In this document: in pieces, positions 1 through 5,980 of the stretch | How the letters are laid out: every line of letters starts with the position of its first letter | How positions within the stretch are numbered: the stretch's first letter is position 1 | Assembly (NCBI GenBank): GCA_011049385.1 | Contig: DSBX01000077.1 | Span: forward strand, 1 to 11,045 | Reading direction: 5' to 3' | DNA from: Caldifarciminota bacterium | GTDB lineage: Bacteria; Hydrothermota; Tepidihabitantia; Tepidihabitantales; Tepidihabitantaceae | Length of the DNA stretch: 11,045 bases | The notes under the pieces: model-generated | What the model saw: the letters and a program-made list of their open reading frames with translations, nothing else | Databases searched by the model: none | Told to the model about the DNA's origin: nothing | Translations under genes and position numbers: made by a program

Positions 1-576
1 ATTCTTCCCTCCGGGCGAACCGCGCGGTTGGTGCGTCTCGAGCGCATCATCGCCGCCGAACCACGCCCGGGCACGCCCGCGGACCCCGGCAACATCGCCC
101 GGTGTCTCCAATCCTGGCCGCTCGGCACCGGCATCTACCGCAACGACAGAGGCACCTTCCGGAGCGTGACCATCGGCACCAATTGTTACAGTTTCGGCTT
201 CAGCTACGGGGCCCTGGGCGAGGAGGACATCCTCCACTGCCGGGCGGCCCGGGTGTGGGCGGGTGACACCGGCGCCACCTTCGCGCCTTTCTTCCGCCTG
301 CTCGCGCGCGGCGGACAGGGCGCGGCCGGCGCGGTTCCGGACCTGAAGACGTGGGAACAGCACGCGGCCGTGGGCCTCGTCCCCGGGGAAGAGAGCGCGG
401 TGTCCGGACTTGCGGCCGAGAACTGGCGGGTGGTCGGTGTCGAGCCGGACGGGATCGAACTCGAATCGCGGGCCGGCGGGCGCTACCGCCTGGCCCGGCC
501 GGAGCCGGGCAACCCGGCGCTGGTCGAATGGTTCGAGTACCAGGCCGGCCTTGACTTGCCCACACCCGCTTCCTAG
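1..576 (+). CDS. Unrecognised protein, 3' end of gene (5' end outside window)
   Basis: The frame is open from the first base of the window to a TAG stop at 574-576, giving about 191 residues. A TTG at 28 and a GTG at 31 could serve as starts, but neither has a ribosome binding site, so the gene most likely begins upstream. The protein has no transmembrane segment, no repeat and no motif I can assign. Its middle part is rich in Gly and aromatic residues (for example TNCYSFGFSYGALGEED), and the C-terminal part alternates Gly, Glu and Val in a way that suggests beta strands. It lies directly before V/A-type ATPase subunit D, where the ATPase B subunit is often found, but nothing in it resembles subunit B. 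GC content and codon use match its neighbours. It is probably a real gene of unknown function. Confidence 0.6.
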   Translation: MLPSGRTARLVRLERIIAAEPRPGTPADPGNIARCLQSWPLGTGIYRNDRGTFRSVTIGTNCYSFGFSYGALGEEDILHCRAARVWAGDTGATFAPFFRLLARGGQGAAGAVPDLKTWEQHAAVGLVPGEESAVSGLAAENWRVVGVEPDGIELESRAGGRYRLARPEPGNPALVEWFEYQAGLDLPTPAS

Positions 577-579
577 ACT
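551..579 (+). promoter_or_regulatory. Sigma70-like promoter before ATPase subunit D, leaderless-type spacing
   Basis: TTGACT (551-556), a 17-base spacer and TAGACT (574-579) form a near-consensus promoter. The -10 box overlaps the stop codon of the upstream gene. It ends 8 bases before the ATG at 588, and no Shine-Dalgarno sequence precedes that ATG. Transcription would start at or within a few bases of the start codon, giving a leaderless message. The same spacing occurs at 8069-8106. This is inferred from sequence only, and a chance match is possible. Confidence 0.45.
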
Positions 580-587
580 AGTGCCCG

Positions 588-1205
588 ATGAGAATCCAGG
601 TTCCGGCCACCCGGATGGCGATGATGAAGCTCAAGCGCCGACTGGCGATGGCGCGGCGCGGGCACAAACTGCTCAAGGACAAGCAGGAAGAACTCCTGCG
701 CCGGATCCTCGGGCTTGTCGCCGGCATCCGCGAACACCGGGAGAAGGTCGAACGGGAGACGGGCCGGGTCCTGGCCCGTTTTGCGCTGGCGCGAAGCTCG
801 TTCCGGCCCGAGTACCTCGACGAAGCGGTCTTCCTGCCGACCAAGTCGGTCGCGGTCGAAGTCGAAACCCGCAACATCCTCAATGTCAAGGTGCCGGTGT
901 TCAAGAAGGCGATTTCCGGCCGCCTGCGCTGTTACGGTCTCGCGACGACCTCGGGTGAGCTCGACCTGGCCCTGTTCGCGCTCGACTCGCTACTCGACTC
1001 CCTGCTCGAACTGGCCGAGAAGGAGAAGACGCTCGAGCTCCTCGCGGTCGAACTGGAAAAGACCCGGCGCCGGGTCAACGCGCTCGAATTCGTGCTGATA
1101 CCGGATATCGAAGAGACGGTCAAGCACATTGCGCTCAAACTGGCCGAGGACGAACGCGGTGCGCTCACGCGGCTGATGCGGGTCAAGGAGCTCATCCGCA
1201 AGTGA
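588..1205 (+). CDS. atpD: V/A-type ATPase (ATP synthase) subunit D
   Basis: This 205-residue protein has the usual length and layout of subunit D, the long antiparallel coiled-coil rotor shaft that connects the catalytic A3B3 head to the membrane ring of V/A-type ATPases. The N-terminal helix carries the family signature PATRMAMMKLKRRL followed by ARRGHKLLKDKQEEL (about residues 6-36). The C-terminal helix carries RRRVNALEFVLIPDIEETVKHI (about 160-181). The middle (about 80-125) is the globular part. It acts in the cytoplasm on the ATPase head. There is no Shine-Dalgarno sequence before the ATG, and a promoter-like element sits 8 bases upstream. The stop codon overlaps the GTG start of the next gene. 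No other ATPase subunit is visible in the window, so A, B, E, I and K must lie upstream or elsewhere. Confidence 0.93.
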   Translation: MRIQVPATRMAMMKLKRRLAMARRGHKLLKDKQEELLRRILGLVAGIREHREKVERETGRVLARFALARSSFRPEYLDEAVFLPTKSVAVEVETRNILNVKVPVFKKAISGRLRCYGLATTSGELDLALFALDSLLDSLLELAEKEKTLELLAVELEKTRRRVNALEFVLIPDIEETVKHIALKLAEDERGALTRLMRVKELIRK

Positions 1206-1555
1206 CGGGCAAGTCCAAAGCCAGAAGCCGCCGACCGGCACGACTGCTGTTCGCCGCCTGGACGGTTCTGATCTGTGCCGCCCTGCTCCTGCCCTACGAC
1301 CTCGACCGCACGCCGGTCGGCCCCGGCTTCGACAAGGTCGCGCACACGGCGATGTTCACCGTACTCGGTGTGCTGGCCCAGGCCGCGTTTCCCTGGCTGT
1401 CCCTCCTGTTCATCCTGCCCCTCGCGGTCGGGCTGGAATGCGCTCAGCGCCTCGTGCCGGGCCGAACCTACGACCGGGTTGACCTTCACGCCAACCTGAT
1501 CGGGGTCCTGCTCGGGACGCTTCTCGCCGAGTCATCCTGGCGGCTGAAAAGATGA
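1202..1555 (+). CDS. VanZ-family small membrane protein
   Basis: This 117-residue protein has four predicted membrane segments, at about residues 14-32, 46-63, 66-83 and 97-111. It carries the VanZ-family pattern in order: DKVAH (44-48) at the start of helix 2, E79-x2-Q82 followed by VPGR (85-88), then D94-x3-N98 leading into the last helix. VanZ proteins are integral membrane proteins named from the teicoplanin-resistance gene. Most family members, including this one by context, have no proven role and should not be read as resistance genes. The GTG start overlaps the TGA of subunit D, with AAGGAG at 1185-1190, 11 bases upstream. The stop codon overlaps the hisS start (ATGA). It probably depends on translational coupling with both neighbours. 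Confidence 0.85.
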   Translation: MTGKSKARSRRPARLLFAAWTVLICAALLLPYDLDRTPVGPGFDKVAHTAMFTVLGVLAQAAFPWLSLLFILPLAVGLECAQRLVPGRTYDRVDLHANLIGVLLGTLLAESSWRLKR

Positions 1556-2805
1556 GCGGCGGCAAGCACGCCCGACCCAAGGGCACCCGCGACTGGATGC
1601 CGGAAGACGCCACGGCCCGCCGGCGGGTCGAGCAGGCCTTCCGCCACACCGCCGCGGTCTTCGGCTTTCAGGAAATCATCACCCCGACTTTCGAGCATAC
1701 CGAGATTTTCATCAAGTCTTCGGGCGAAGGCTCGGACGTGGTGACCAAGGAAATGTACAGCTTCGAGGACCGGGCCGGCCGAAACCTCACCCTGCGGCCG
1801 GAAGGCACGCCCGGGGTGGTGCGGGCGGTGCTGGAAGAACGGATGAAGCCGCCCCTGCGGCTGTACTACCACGGGCCGTACTTCCGTTACGGACGACCGC
1901 AGAAGGGACGCCTGCGCGAGTTTCACCAGCTCGGGGTCGAGGTCATCGGCGAGAGGAACCCGGCGGTGGATGTCGAGGTCATTCAGCTCGGGGCGTGGTT
2001 CTTCGAACGGCTGGGCATCGCCGACTGCGCGACCCAGCTCAACTCGATCGGGTGCCGAGAATGCCGGCCCGCATACCGGGCCGAGCTCGTCGCGTTTCTC
2101 TCCGGGCGCGTGGCGGCACTCTGCGAGGACTGTCGAACCAGGCTCGAGCGTAACCCGATGCGGGTGCTCGACTGCAAGCGGGAAACCTGTCGGCTCCAGT
2201 TCGCGGAAGCGCCCAAACCGGCCGGGCATCTCTGCCCATCCTGCGCCGAGCACTTCGCCCGGGTGCGGGCCGAACTCGACCGGCGCGGCCTGCGCTACGA
2301 ACTCAACGACCGGCTCGTGCGCGGGCTCGACTACTACAACCGGACGACATTCGAATACCTCTCGGCCCGGATCGGCGCCCAGGACAGCATCGGCGGCGGG
2401 GGCCGATACGACTACCTCTTCGAAGAATTCGGCGGCCCGAGCCTGCCCGCGGTCGGCTTCGCGCTCGGGCTCGAACGCACGATGATGGCGATGGCGGAAA
2501 ACCCGGCGCCGGCCCGGCGCCGGCTCGCGTTTCTCGTCTGCGTCACCGAAGCGCAGAGGCCGGCCGCGGTGGACCTGCTCGCGCGGCTCCGGGCGGACGG
2601 GGTGGCGGCGCAGATGAGCTATGAAGACAAGCCCGGCCGTCAGTTCAAGGCCGCGGATGCGGCCCGGGCCGCGTGCTGTGTCGTGCTCGGGCCGGACGAG
2701 GTCGCGCGCGGCACCGTTTCGCTCAAAGACCTCGTCACCGGCGAGCAGACCGAGATTCCCGCCAACATCGTCATTCCCGAAGTGCGGGCGCTGTTCCGCG
2801 ACTAA
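1552..2805 (+). CDS. hisS: Histidyl-tRNA synthetase
   Basis: This 417-residue class II synthetase charges tRNA-His in the cytoplasm. The family order is clear: KGTRDWMPED near the N-terminus, TLRPEGT (80-86) in the active site, motif 2 at FRYGRPQKGRLREFHQ (111-126), and the HisRS-specific LVRGLDYYNRTTFEY (255-269). R257 of that last motif matches the catalytic arginine known as R259 in E. coli. Then come GGGGRYDYL (281-289), motif 3 at AVGFALGLER (300-309), and an anticodon-binding domain from about 323 containing QFKAADAA and VSLKDLVTGEQ. The insertion domain holds several CxxC-like pairs (C168/C171, C191/C194, C208/C213, C228/C231). Motif 2 is unusual: the normal FRYERPQ reads FRYGRPQ, so G114 replaces a highly conserved Glu. 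The ATG overlaps the vanZ-like stop codon. The TAA overlaps the stop of the convergent gene. Confidence 0.97.
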   Translation: MSGGKHARPKGTRDWMPEDATARRRVEQAFRHTAAVFGFQEIITPTFEHTEIFIKSSGEGSDVVTKEMYSFEDRAGRNLTLRPEGTPGVVRAVLEERMKPPLRLYYHGPYFRYGRPQKGRLREFHQLGVEVIGERNPAVDVEVIQLGAWFFERLGIADCATQLNSIGCRECRPAYRAELVAFLSGRVAALCEDCRTRLERNPMRVLDCKRETCRLQFAEAPKPAGHLCPSCAEHFARVRAELDRRGLRYELNDRLVRGLDYYNRTTFEYLSARIGAQDSIGGGGRYDYLFEEFGGPSLPAVGFALGLERTMMAMAENPAPARRRLAFLVCVTEAQRPAAVDLLARLRADGVAAQMSYEDKPGRQFKAADAARAACCVVLGPDEVARGTVSLKDLVTGEQTEIPANIVIPEVRALFRD

Positions 2806-3782
2806 GAACTGCCCGCCAGCAGGAAGTCGGTCAGTTCCGGTCGGCCGCCCTCACTGCCGAGGAACACCGCCGCGGTCCAGAGCCCCTTGCCGTTGGCCCC
2901 GTTGAGGATGAGCTCCAGCTTCGCGTCGGCACAACCGGTTGCCGGGCAGACGTGCTGTCCGACCGCGACCAGCGCCCCGCACCCGTCCAACCCCCGGGAC
3001 CAGTCCGGCGGCCGCGACCGCGGCCAGGCGGCGAGGATTACCCGACAGGCACCGGGCCGTTCCAGCGCACAGCAGTAGTGCAGGATAACCCGGCGGAAGC
3101 TCCCGGCCAGCATCGGCGCGGCGGTCACGAACTGGAGCCCTTCGGGCGGGTGCTTGTCGGCTATCGTCGTGTGGGCGGCAAGGACCTGGTATGAAGAACC
3201 CGGTTGGCCGTGCGGCGAGGGCGGTTGGCCGAGGACGCCCGACGCTTCGCGTTCCGGGGCGGCTACCGGTGCGCTTTCGTGCTCGGGAAGACCGGCCGCA
3301 GTCGTGCGAGGGGCTCCGCCGTCGCCGGCCGTCGCGGCCGGGCTCCGGGTCGGAGCGGGCAAGTCTTCGGTCGTGAAATCGAACTTGATTGACGGACCGG
3401 GACCGGCACGTTCCTCGGCCGTCAGTCCTGCCAGCCATCGGTTGTAGTCCCGCTCGCCCTTGAGCCGGGCGTGGTGATGGCACATCGGGATGAGGTTCTC
3501 GACGGATAAGCGGCCACCCTGCGATGCGGGCTTGCGCAGCGCCAGCGTTTCGAACTGGTGGAAACAACCCGGGACCTCGCAGGTCGTGCCCCGCAGGACG
3601 GTGACCGCTTCTTCGACTTCGGGCGGCCAGTGGTCGCCGCCGATGTAGGCGAGTTGATCTTCGCCCGGGGTGGGCGGGTAGTGGTGCTGGCGACAGCGCG
3701 GGCAGACCACCTCCTCCTCCCGGTCCCCCCAGTCCACATTCAGCGCGGTGCGGCAGTTTGCGCAGTCGTAGTGCCATATCAT
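2802..3782 (-). CDS. Zinc-ribbon protein with inserted degenerate HNH domain
   Basis: This is a 326-residue protein with four parts. Residues 1-40 form a C4 zinc ribbon (C7xxC10...C27xxC30, with LNVDW between). Residues 64-118 are an HNH-nuclease-like module: CEVPGC (68-73), SQGG, ENL with N96, then a CxxH pair C101/H104. Residues 121-212 are a Pro/Ala/Thr-rich linker, probably disordered. Residues 213-326 are a C-terminal domain shared with the upstream gene. In the HNH module the usual HH before the PRSxGG stretch is A81-L82, and the metal-binding His after CxxH is A105, so nuclease activity is doubtful although the zinc fold is kept. I chose the ATG at 3782 because GGGAGG stands just upstream; an open reading frame to 3878 has no site and would overlap the previous gene. 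It lies 14 bases after its paralogue and ends tail to tail with hisS. Function unknown; binding of nucleic acid or protein is inference. Confidence 0.85.
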   Translation of the reverse strand: MIWHYDCANCRTALNVDWGDREEEVVCPRCRQHHYPPTPGEDQLAYIGGDHWPPEVEEAVTVLRGTTCEVPGCFHQFETLALRKPASQGGRLSVENLIPMCHHHARLKGERDYNRWLAGLTAEERAGPGPSIKFDFTTEDLPAPTRSPAATAGDGGAPRTTAAGLPEHESAPVAAPEREASGVLGQPPSPHGQPGSSYQVLAAHTTIADKHPPEGLQFVTAAPMLAGSFRRVILHYCCALERPGACRVILAAWPRSRPPDWSRGLDGCGALVAVGQHVCPATGCADAKLELILNGANGKGLWTAAVFLGSEGGRPELTDFLLAGSS

Positions 3783-3796
3783 CGTGTCCTCCCGGG

Positions 3797-4249
3797 TCAC
3801 TCGACCCCGGTCAGCAGGCATTCCTCCATCTCCAGCCTGCCGGTTTCGTCGGTCAGCGCCACCGCCGCCACCCAGCAACTGCCGGGCGCATCGGGCAGGT
3901 CCAGATCGAGCCAGCCGTTGCCGCAGTCGCCGGCGGTGCCGTCATGTTGTCGTTCGGCATACGGGGTTCCGTTGCCTTTCGGGTGGGTCAGGTCGGGGGG
4001 GTCGTTGTGGGGCCAGGCAATCAGCGCCACCTTCGAACTGCCATCGGTCCGGCGGCGCCAGGCGTGGTTCAGCATCAGCCGGCGAACCGCGCCGCAGACG
4101 AAGGGCCGGGCGGCCAGCAGGCGCATCCCGGGCGGCGTGGGCGCGAAATGCTCGCGCCGGCAATGCCGACAGGTACGTCGCTCCAGGCGCGAGGGCCAGT
4201 CAACGTTCAGTTCCTGCCCGCAGTTCGGGCAACGGTAAAACCAGAGCAT
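3797..4249 (-). CDS. Small zinc-ribbon protein, paralogue of the HNH-like neighbour
   Basis: This 150-residue protein is probably cytoplasmic. It has a C4 zinc ribbon at its N-terminus (C7xxC10...C27xxC30) with the same spacing as the downstream gene. By hand count about 20 of the first 40 residues are identical, including LNVDW and the PTP after the ribbon. Residues 42-150 match the C-terminal domain of the downstream protein, sharing the RR pair, AWP followed by PPD (78-86), a GDCG/DGCG region and a terminal GR-x-E-x4-LL-x-G. This domain alternates hydrophobic and polar residues and is probably beta-rich. I do not recognise it. The protein lacks the HNH module and the long linker. The ATG is preceded by GGAGG four bases away. 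It is the first gene of a two-gene operon with a good promoter at 4317-4345. Confidence 0.83.
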   Translation of the reverse strand: MLWFYRCPNCGQELNVDWPSRLERRTCRHCRREHFAPTPPGMRLLAARPFVCGAVRRLMLNHAWRRRTDGSSKVALIAWPHNDPPDLTHPKGNGTPYAERQHDGTAGDCGNGWLDLDLPDAPGSCWVAAVALTDETGRLEMEECLLTGVE

Positions 4250-4287
4250 AGCCCCTCCAATCGCGGATCATCAGTCATCTCAACCTC

Positions 4288-4305
4288 GCGGGAATTGTCT
4301 CCCGC
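4288..4305 (-). promoter_or_regulatory. Leader hairpin of the zinc-ribbon operon
   Basis: GCGGGA (4288-4293) and TCCCGC (4300-4305) are perfectly complementary, with a 6-base loop between them. On the - strand this falls at the start of the predicted leader of the zinc-ribbon operon, about 40 bases before its Shine-Dalgarno sequence. It could be an operator, a message-stabilising 5' hairpin or chance. There is no U-run, so it is not a terminator. Confidence 0.4.
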
Positions 4306-4316
4306 TACCGACAGTA

Positions 4317-4345
4317 TATATAGCCGAACTCCGCGCCGCTGTCAA
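4317..4345 (-). promoter_or_regulatory. Promoter of the zinc-ribbon/HNH-like pair
   Basis: Read on the - strand, TTGACA (4345-4340) is a perfect -35 box. It is followed by exactly 17 bases and TATATA (4322-4317) as the -10 box. The TATATATA run is the most AT-rich spot in this region. Transcription should start near 4310, giving a leader of about 60 bases with the 4288-4305 hairpin. Its -35 box is 8 bases from the -35 box of the divergent promoter. Confidence 0.65.
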
Positions 4346-4353
4346 GCGACGGT

Positions 4354-4381
4354 TTGACCGACGGCCGTGAGCGGCGATAAT
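4354..4381 (+). promoter_or_regulatory. Promoter of the envelope lipoprotein operon
   Basis: TTGACC (4354-4359), a 16-base spacer and GATAAT (4376-4381) each match the sigma70 consensus at five of six positions. Transcription from about 4388 would give a very short leader reaching the AAGGAG site just before the GTG at 4403. The two divergent -35 boxes form an inverted repeat, GTCAA-N8-TTGAC (4341-4358). CGACGG occurs as a direct repeat at 4347-4352 and 4359-4364, so a shared regulator site is possible. Confidence 0.6.
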
Positions 4382-4402
4382 CTTCTTCGAAAGGAGCAGT
4401 GT

Positions 4403-4975
4403 GTGAAGAGAATGGCCCTGTTGCTGTTGCCCTGCCTGTTGCTGTCGGCTGGATGCGTGATGACCCCGGCCCAGATGGCCGCCTTCGGACCACGGCTCAA
4501 CTATGCCAAGTCTCCCGGGTTCGATGCCCAGCCGACCTGGCGGACCGCAGTGTTGCCGCCGACCGCGTCGTCGGCACTGGAGGCCGCGCCGACCGGCGGT
4601 CTTTACGACTATGCGTCAATGGCATTGATGCGGACCGGACGTTTTACCGTCGTGGACCGCTCCGCGGTGGACAGACTGCTGGCCGAGCAGGAGTTTTCCT
4701 ACTCCGGGGTGGTTGACCCATCGAGCGCGGCCCGGCTCGGCAAGATGCTGGGCGCCGAGGCGGTGATGCTCATCACCGTGAACGCGGTGAAGCACGACCC
4801 GTTTTTCGACAACTCACCCGAATACCGCGATGCCCAACTCCACGTGAAGATCATCTCGGTCGAGACGACCGAGATGTTGTATTCCTCGTTGGGCGAGTCG
4901 AGCAGTTTCGAGGGCGCGGCGGATGCGCTCCGGGGAGCGCTGGAGACGGCGCTGGCCGGCATCCGCCAGCCATGA
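4403..4975 (+). CDS. CsgG/LpoB/FlgO-type outer-membrane lipoprotein
   Basis: This 190-residue lipoprotein has a signal peptide KRMALLLLPCLLLSAGC, with lipobox LSAGC and lipidated C18. The mature part follows the CsgG-family pattern: TAVLPP (48-53), then MRTGRFTVVDRSAVDRLLAEQEF (76-98), then a Gly/Val-Asp turn, then AARLGKMLGAEAVMLITV (109-126). This fold occurs in CsgG (curli export), LpoB (activator of peptidoglycan synthases) and FlgO (flagellar outer-membrane ring). The protein is too short to include the CsgG pore-forming hairpins, so a periplasmic, membrane-anchored role is more likely. I chose the GTG at 4403 because AAGGAG (4391-4396) stands 6 bases before it and the lipobox fits. An earlier in-frame GTG at 4367 lies upstream of the predicted -10 box. 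It is first in a four-gene operon whose next members look like FlgP and FlgT. Confidence 0.82.
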   Translation: MKRMALLLLPCLLLSAGCVMTPAQMAAFGPRLNYAKSPGFDAQPTWRTAVLPPTASSALEAAPTGGLYDYASMALMRTGRFTVVDRSAVDRLLAEQEFSYSGVVDPSSAARLGKMLGAEAVMLITVNAVKHDPFFDNSPEYRDAQLHVKIISVETTEMLYSSLGESSSFEGAADALRGALETALAGIRQP

Positions 4976-4994
4976 CCGCATGCAGGGAGACGAC

Positions 4995-5972
4995 ATGAAC
5001 TTGCTTAGAACTTCTCTGCTGGTCGCGGCGCTGTTCGTCGCGGCCGGGCTCCTGGCCGGTTGCGCGACCGGGACCGCCGGGGTCCGTGGCGCCGGTATGG
5101 TCAGCCCCGAAGCGCCGGTGGCTCCGGTCCTGCCGCCGGCCGAGTTCGAGATGCCGGCGCGACTGCCGGTTGTCGCCGAACCGGGCGAGGTGGTCGAGCC
5201 GGTGCCCGGCGGCGGGGTGGACTGGGCCGACCGGACGGTCCGCGCCCGCGGCTCGGGCGTGGTTGACCCGGGCGCGAGTAACCCGGCCCAGGCCCGGCTG
5301 ATGGCGGAGCGGGCCGCGGTCGTGGTCGCCCAGCGCAACCTGCTGGAGATTGTCAAGGGCGTGCGGGTGGATTCTGACACCCGGGTCGAGAACTTCATGA
5401 CCGATTACGACGTCGTCTACACCCGCGTCGAAGGCTATGTCAAAGGCGCGCGCCAGCGCGGGCCGGCGAAGTTCGACGAGGCCGCGGGCATCGTCGAGGT
5501 CGAACTCGAGATGAACCTCGACGGCCCGCAGGGCGTAAACGAAGCGCTTGCGCCGGTGCTGGGCGCGGCCGGTGCCGGGATGCCGGGCGGGCCGGTGCCG
5601 GCGGCGGTGGCCGATTTCCTGCGCCAGTATTCCGGGCTGGTCTTCGACGGCGGGGCCGCGGGCCTGAAGCCGTCGCTGTATCCGAAGATCTACGACGAGA
5701 ACGGCAACCTTCTGCTCGATACCCGGGAATACGCCGGGTTCCTGGGGCAGGGCGGCCAGGGGGCTCTGCAGTTCATCCAGGACCTGGACCGGGTGCTGGC
5801 CCGGCCCGAGTTCGCGCGCCGGCCGCTGGTGCTGAAGGTGCGGCAGGTGACCGGCCGGCTCGGCACCGACCTCGTGCTGGGCGGCGCGGACGCGGACAAG
5901 CTGAAGTGGCTGAAAGAGGGTTTCAGGTACGTGGCGGGCGTGGGCCGGTTTCTGCTCAAGGTCCTGCTCTAG
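4995..5972 (+). CDS. LPP20/FlgP-family lipoprotein
   Basis: This is a 325-residue outer-membrane lipoprotein candidate with a signal peptide ending in LLAGC (C23). A Pro/Val-rich stretch (about 33-72) links it to an LPP20-type domain (about 80-176). That domain has the typical run of Ala/Arg-rich helix (ARLMAERAAVVVAQRNLLEIVKG), then DSDTRVENF (127-134), VEGYVKGA and a closing beta strand VEVELEMNL. A second part (about 205-325) contains YSGLVFDGGAAGLKPSLYPKIYDENG, a sequence common after LPP20 domains in other bacteria. FlgP of Vibrio and Campylobacter belongs to this family and builds outer-membrane discs around the flagellar motor; other members have no known role. I chose the ATG at 4995 because AGGGAG (4984-4989) lies 5 bases before it. 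The gene starts 19 bases after its neighbour and ends 8 bases before the FlgT-like gene. Confidence 0.82.
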   Translation: MNLLRTSLLVAALFVAAGLLAGCATGTAGVRGAGMVSPEAPVAPVLPPAEFEMPARLPVVAEPGEVVEPVPGGGVDWADRTVRARGSGVVDPGASNPAQARLMAERAAVVVAQRNLLEIVKGVRVDSDTRVENFMTDYDVVYTRVEGYVKGARQRGPAKFDEAAGIVEVELEMNLDGPQGVNEALAPVLGAAGAGMPGGPVPAAVADFLRQYSGLVFDGGAAGLKPSLYPKIYDENGNLLLDTREYAGFLGQGGQGALQFIQDLDRVLARPEFARRPLVLKVRQVTGRLGTDLVLGGADADKLKWLKEGFRYVAGVGRFLLKVLL

Positions 5973-5980
5973 GAGACGTG

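Noticed and set aside
1202..1555. VanZ-like gene as a glycopeptide resistance gene
   Set aside because: No other van gene is present, and most VanZ-family proteins are unrelated to resistance.
3783..3878. Upstream extension of the HNH-like protein (32 more codons)
   Set aside because: It would overlap the end of the preceding gene and has no ribosome binding site, while the ATG at 3782 has GGGAGG just before it and the zinc ribbon aligns with its paralogue from that Met.
2802..4249. The zinc-ribbon pair as a toxin-antitoxin or restriction system
   Set aside because: No intact nuclease site, methylase, helicase or antitoxin-type DNA-binding domain is visible, and the order and sizes do not match known modules.
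4367..4402. Earlier GTG start for the CsgG/FlgO-type lipoprotein
   Set aside because: It is upstream of the predicted -10 box, has no ribosome binding site and would bury the signal peptide behind 12 polar residues.
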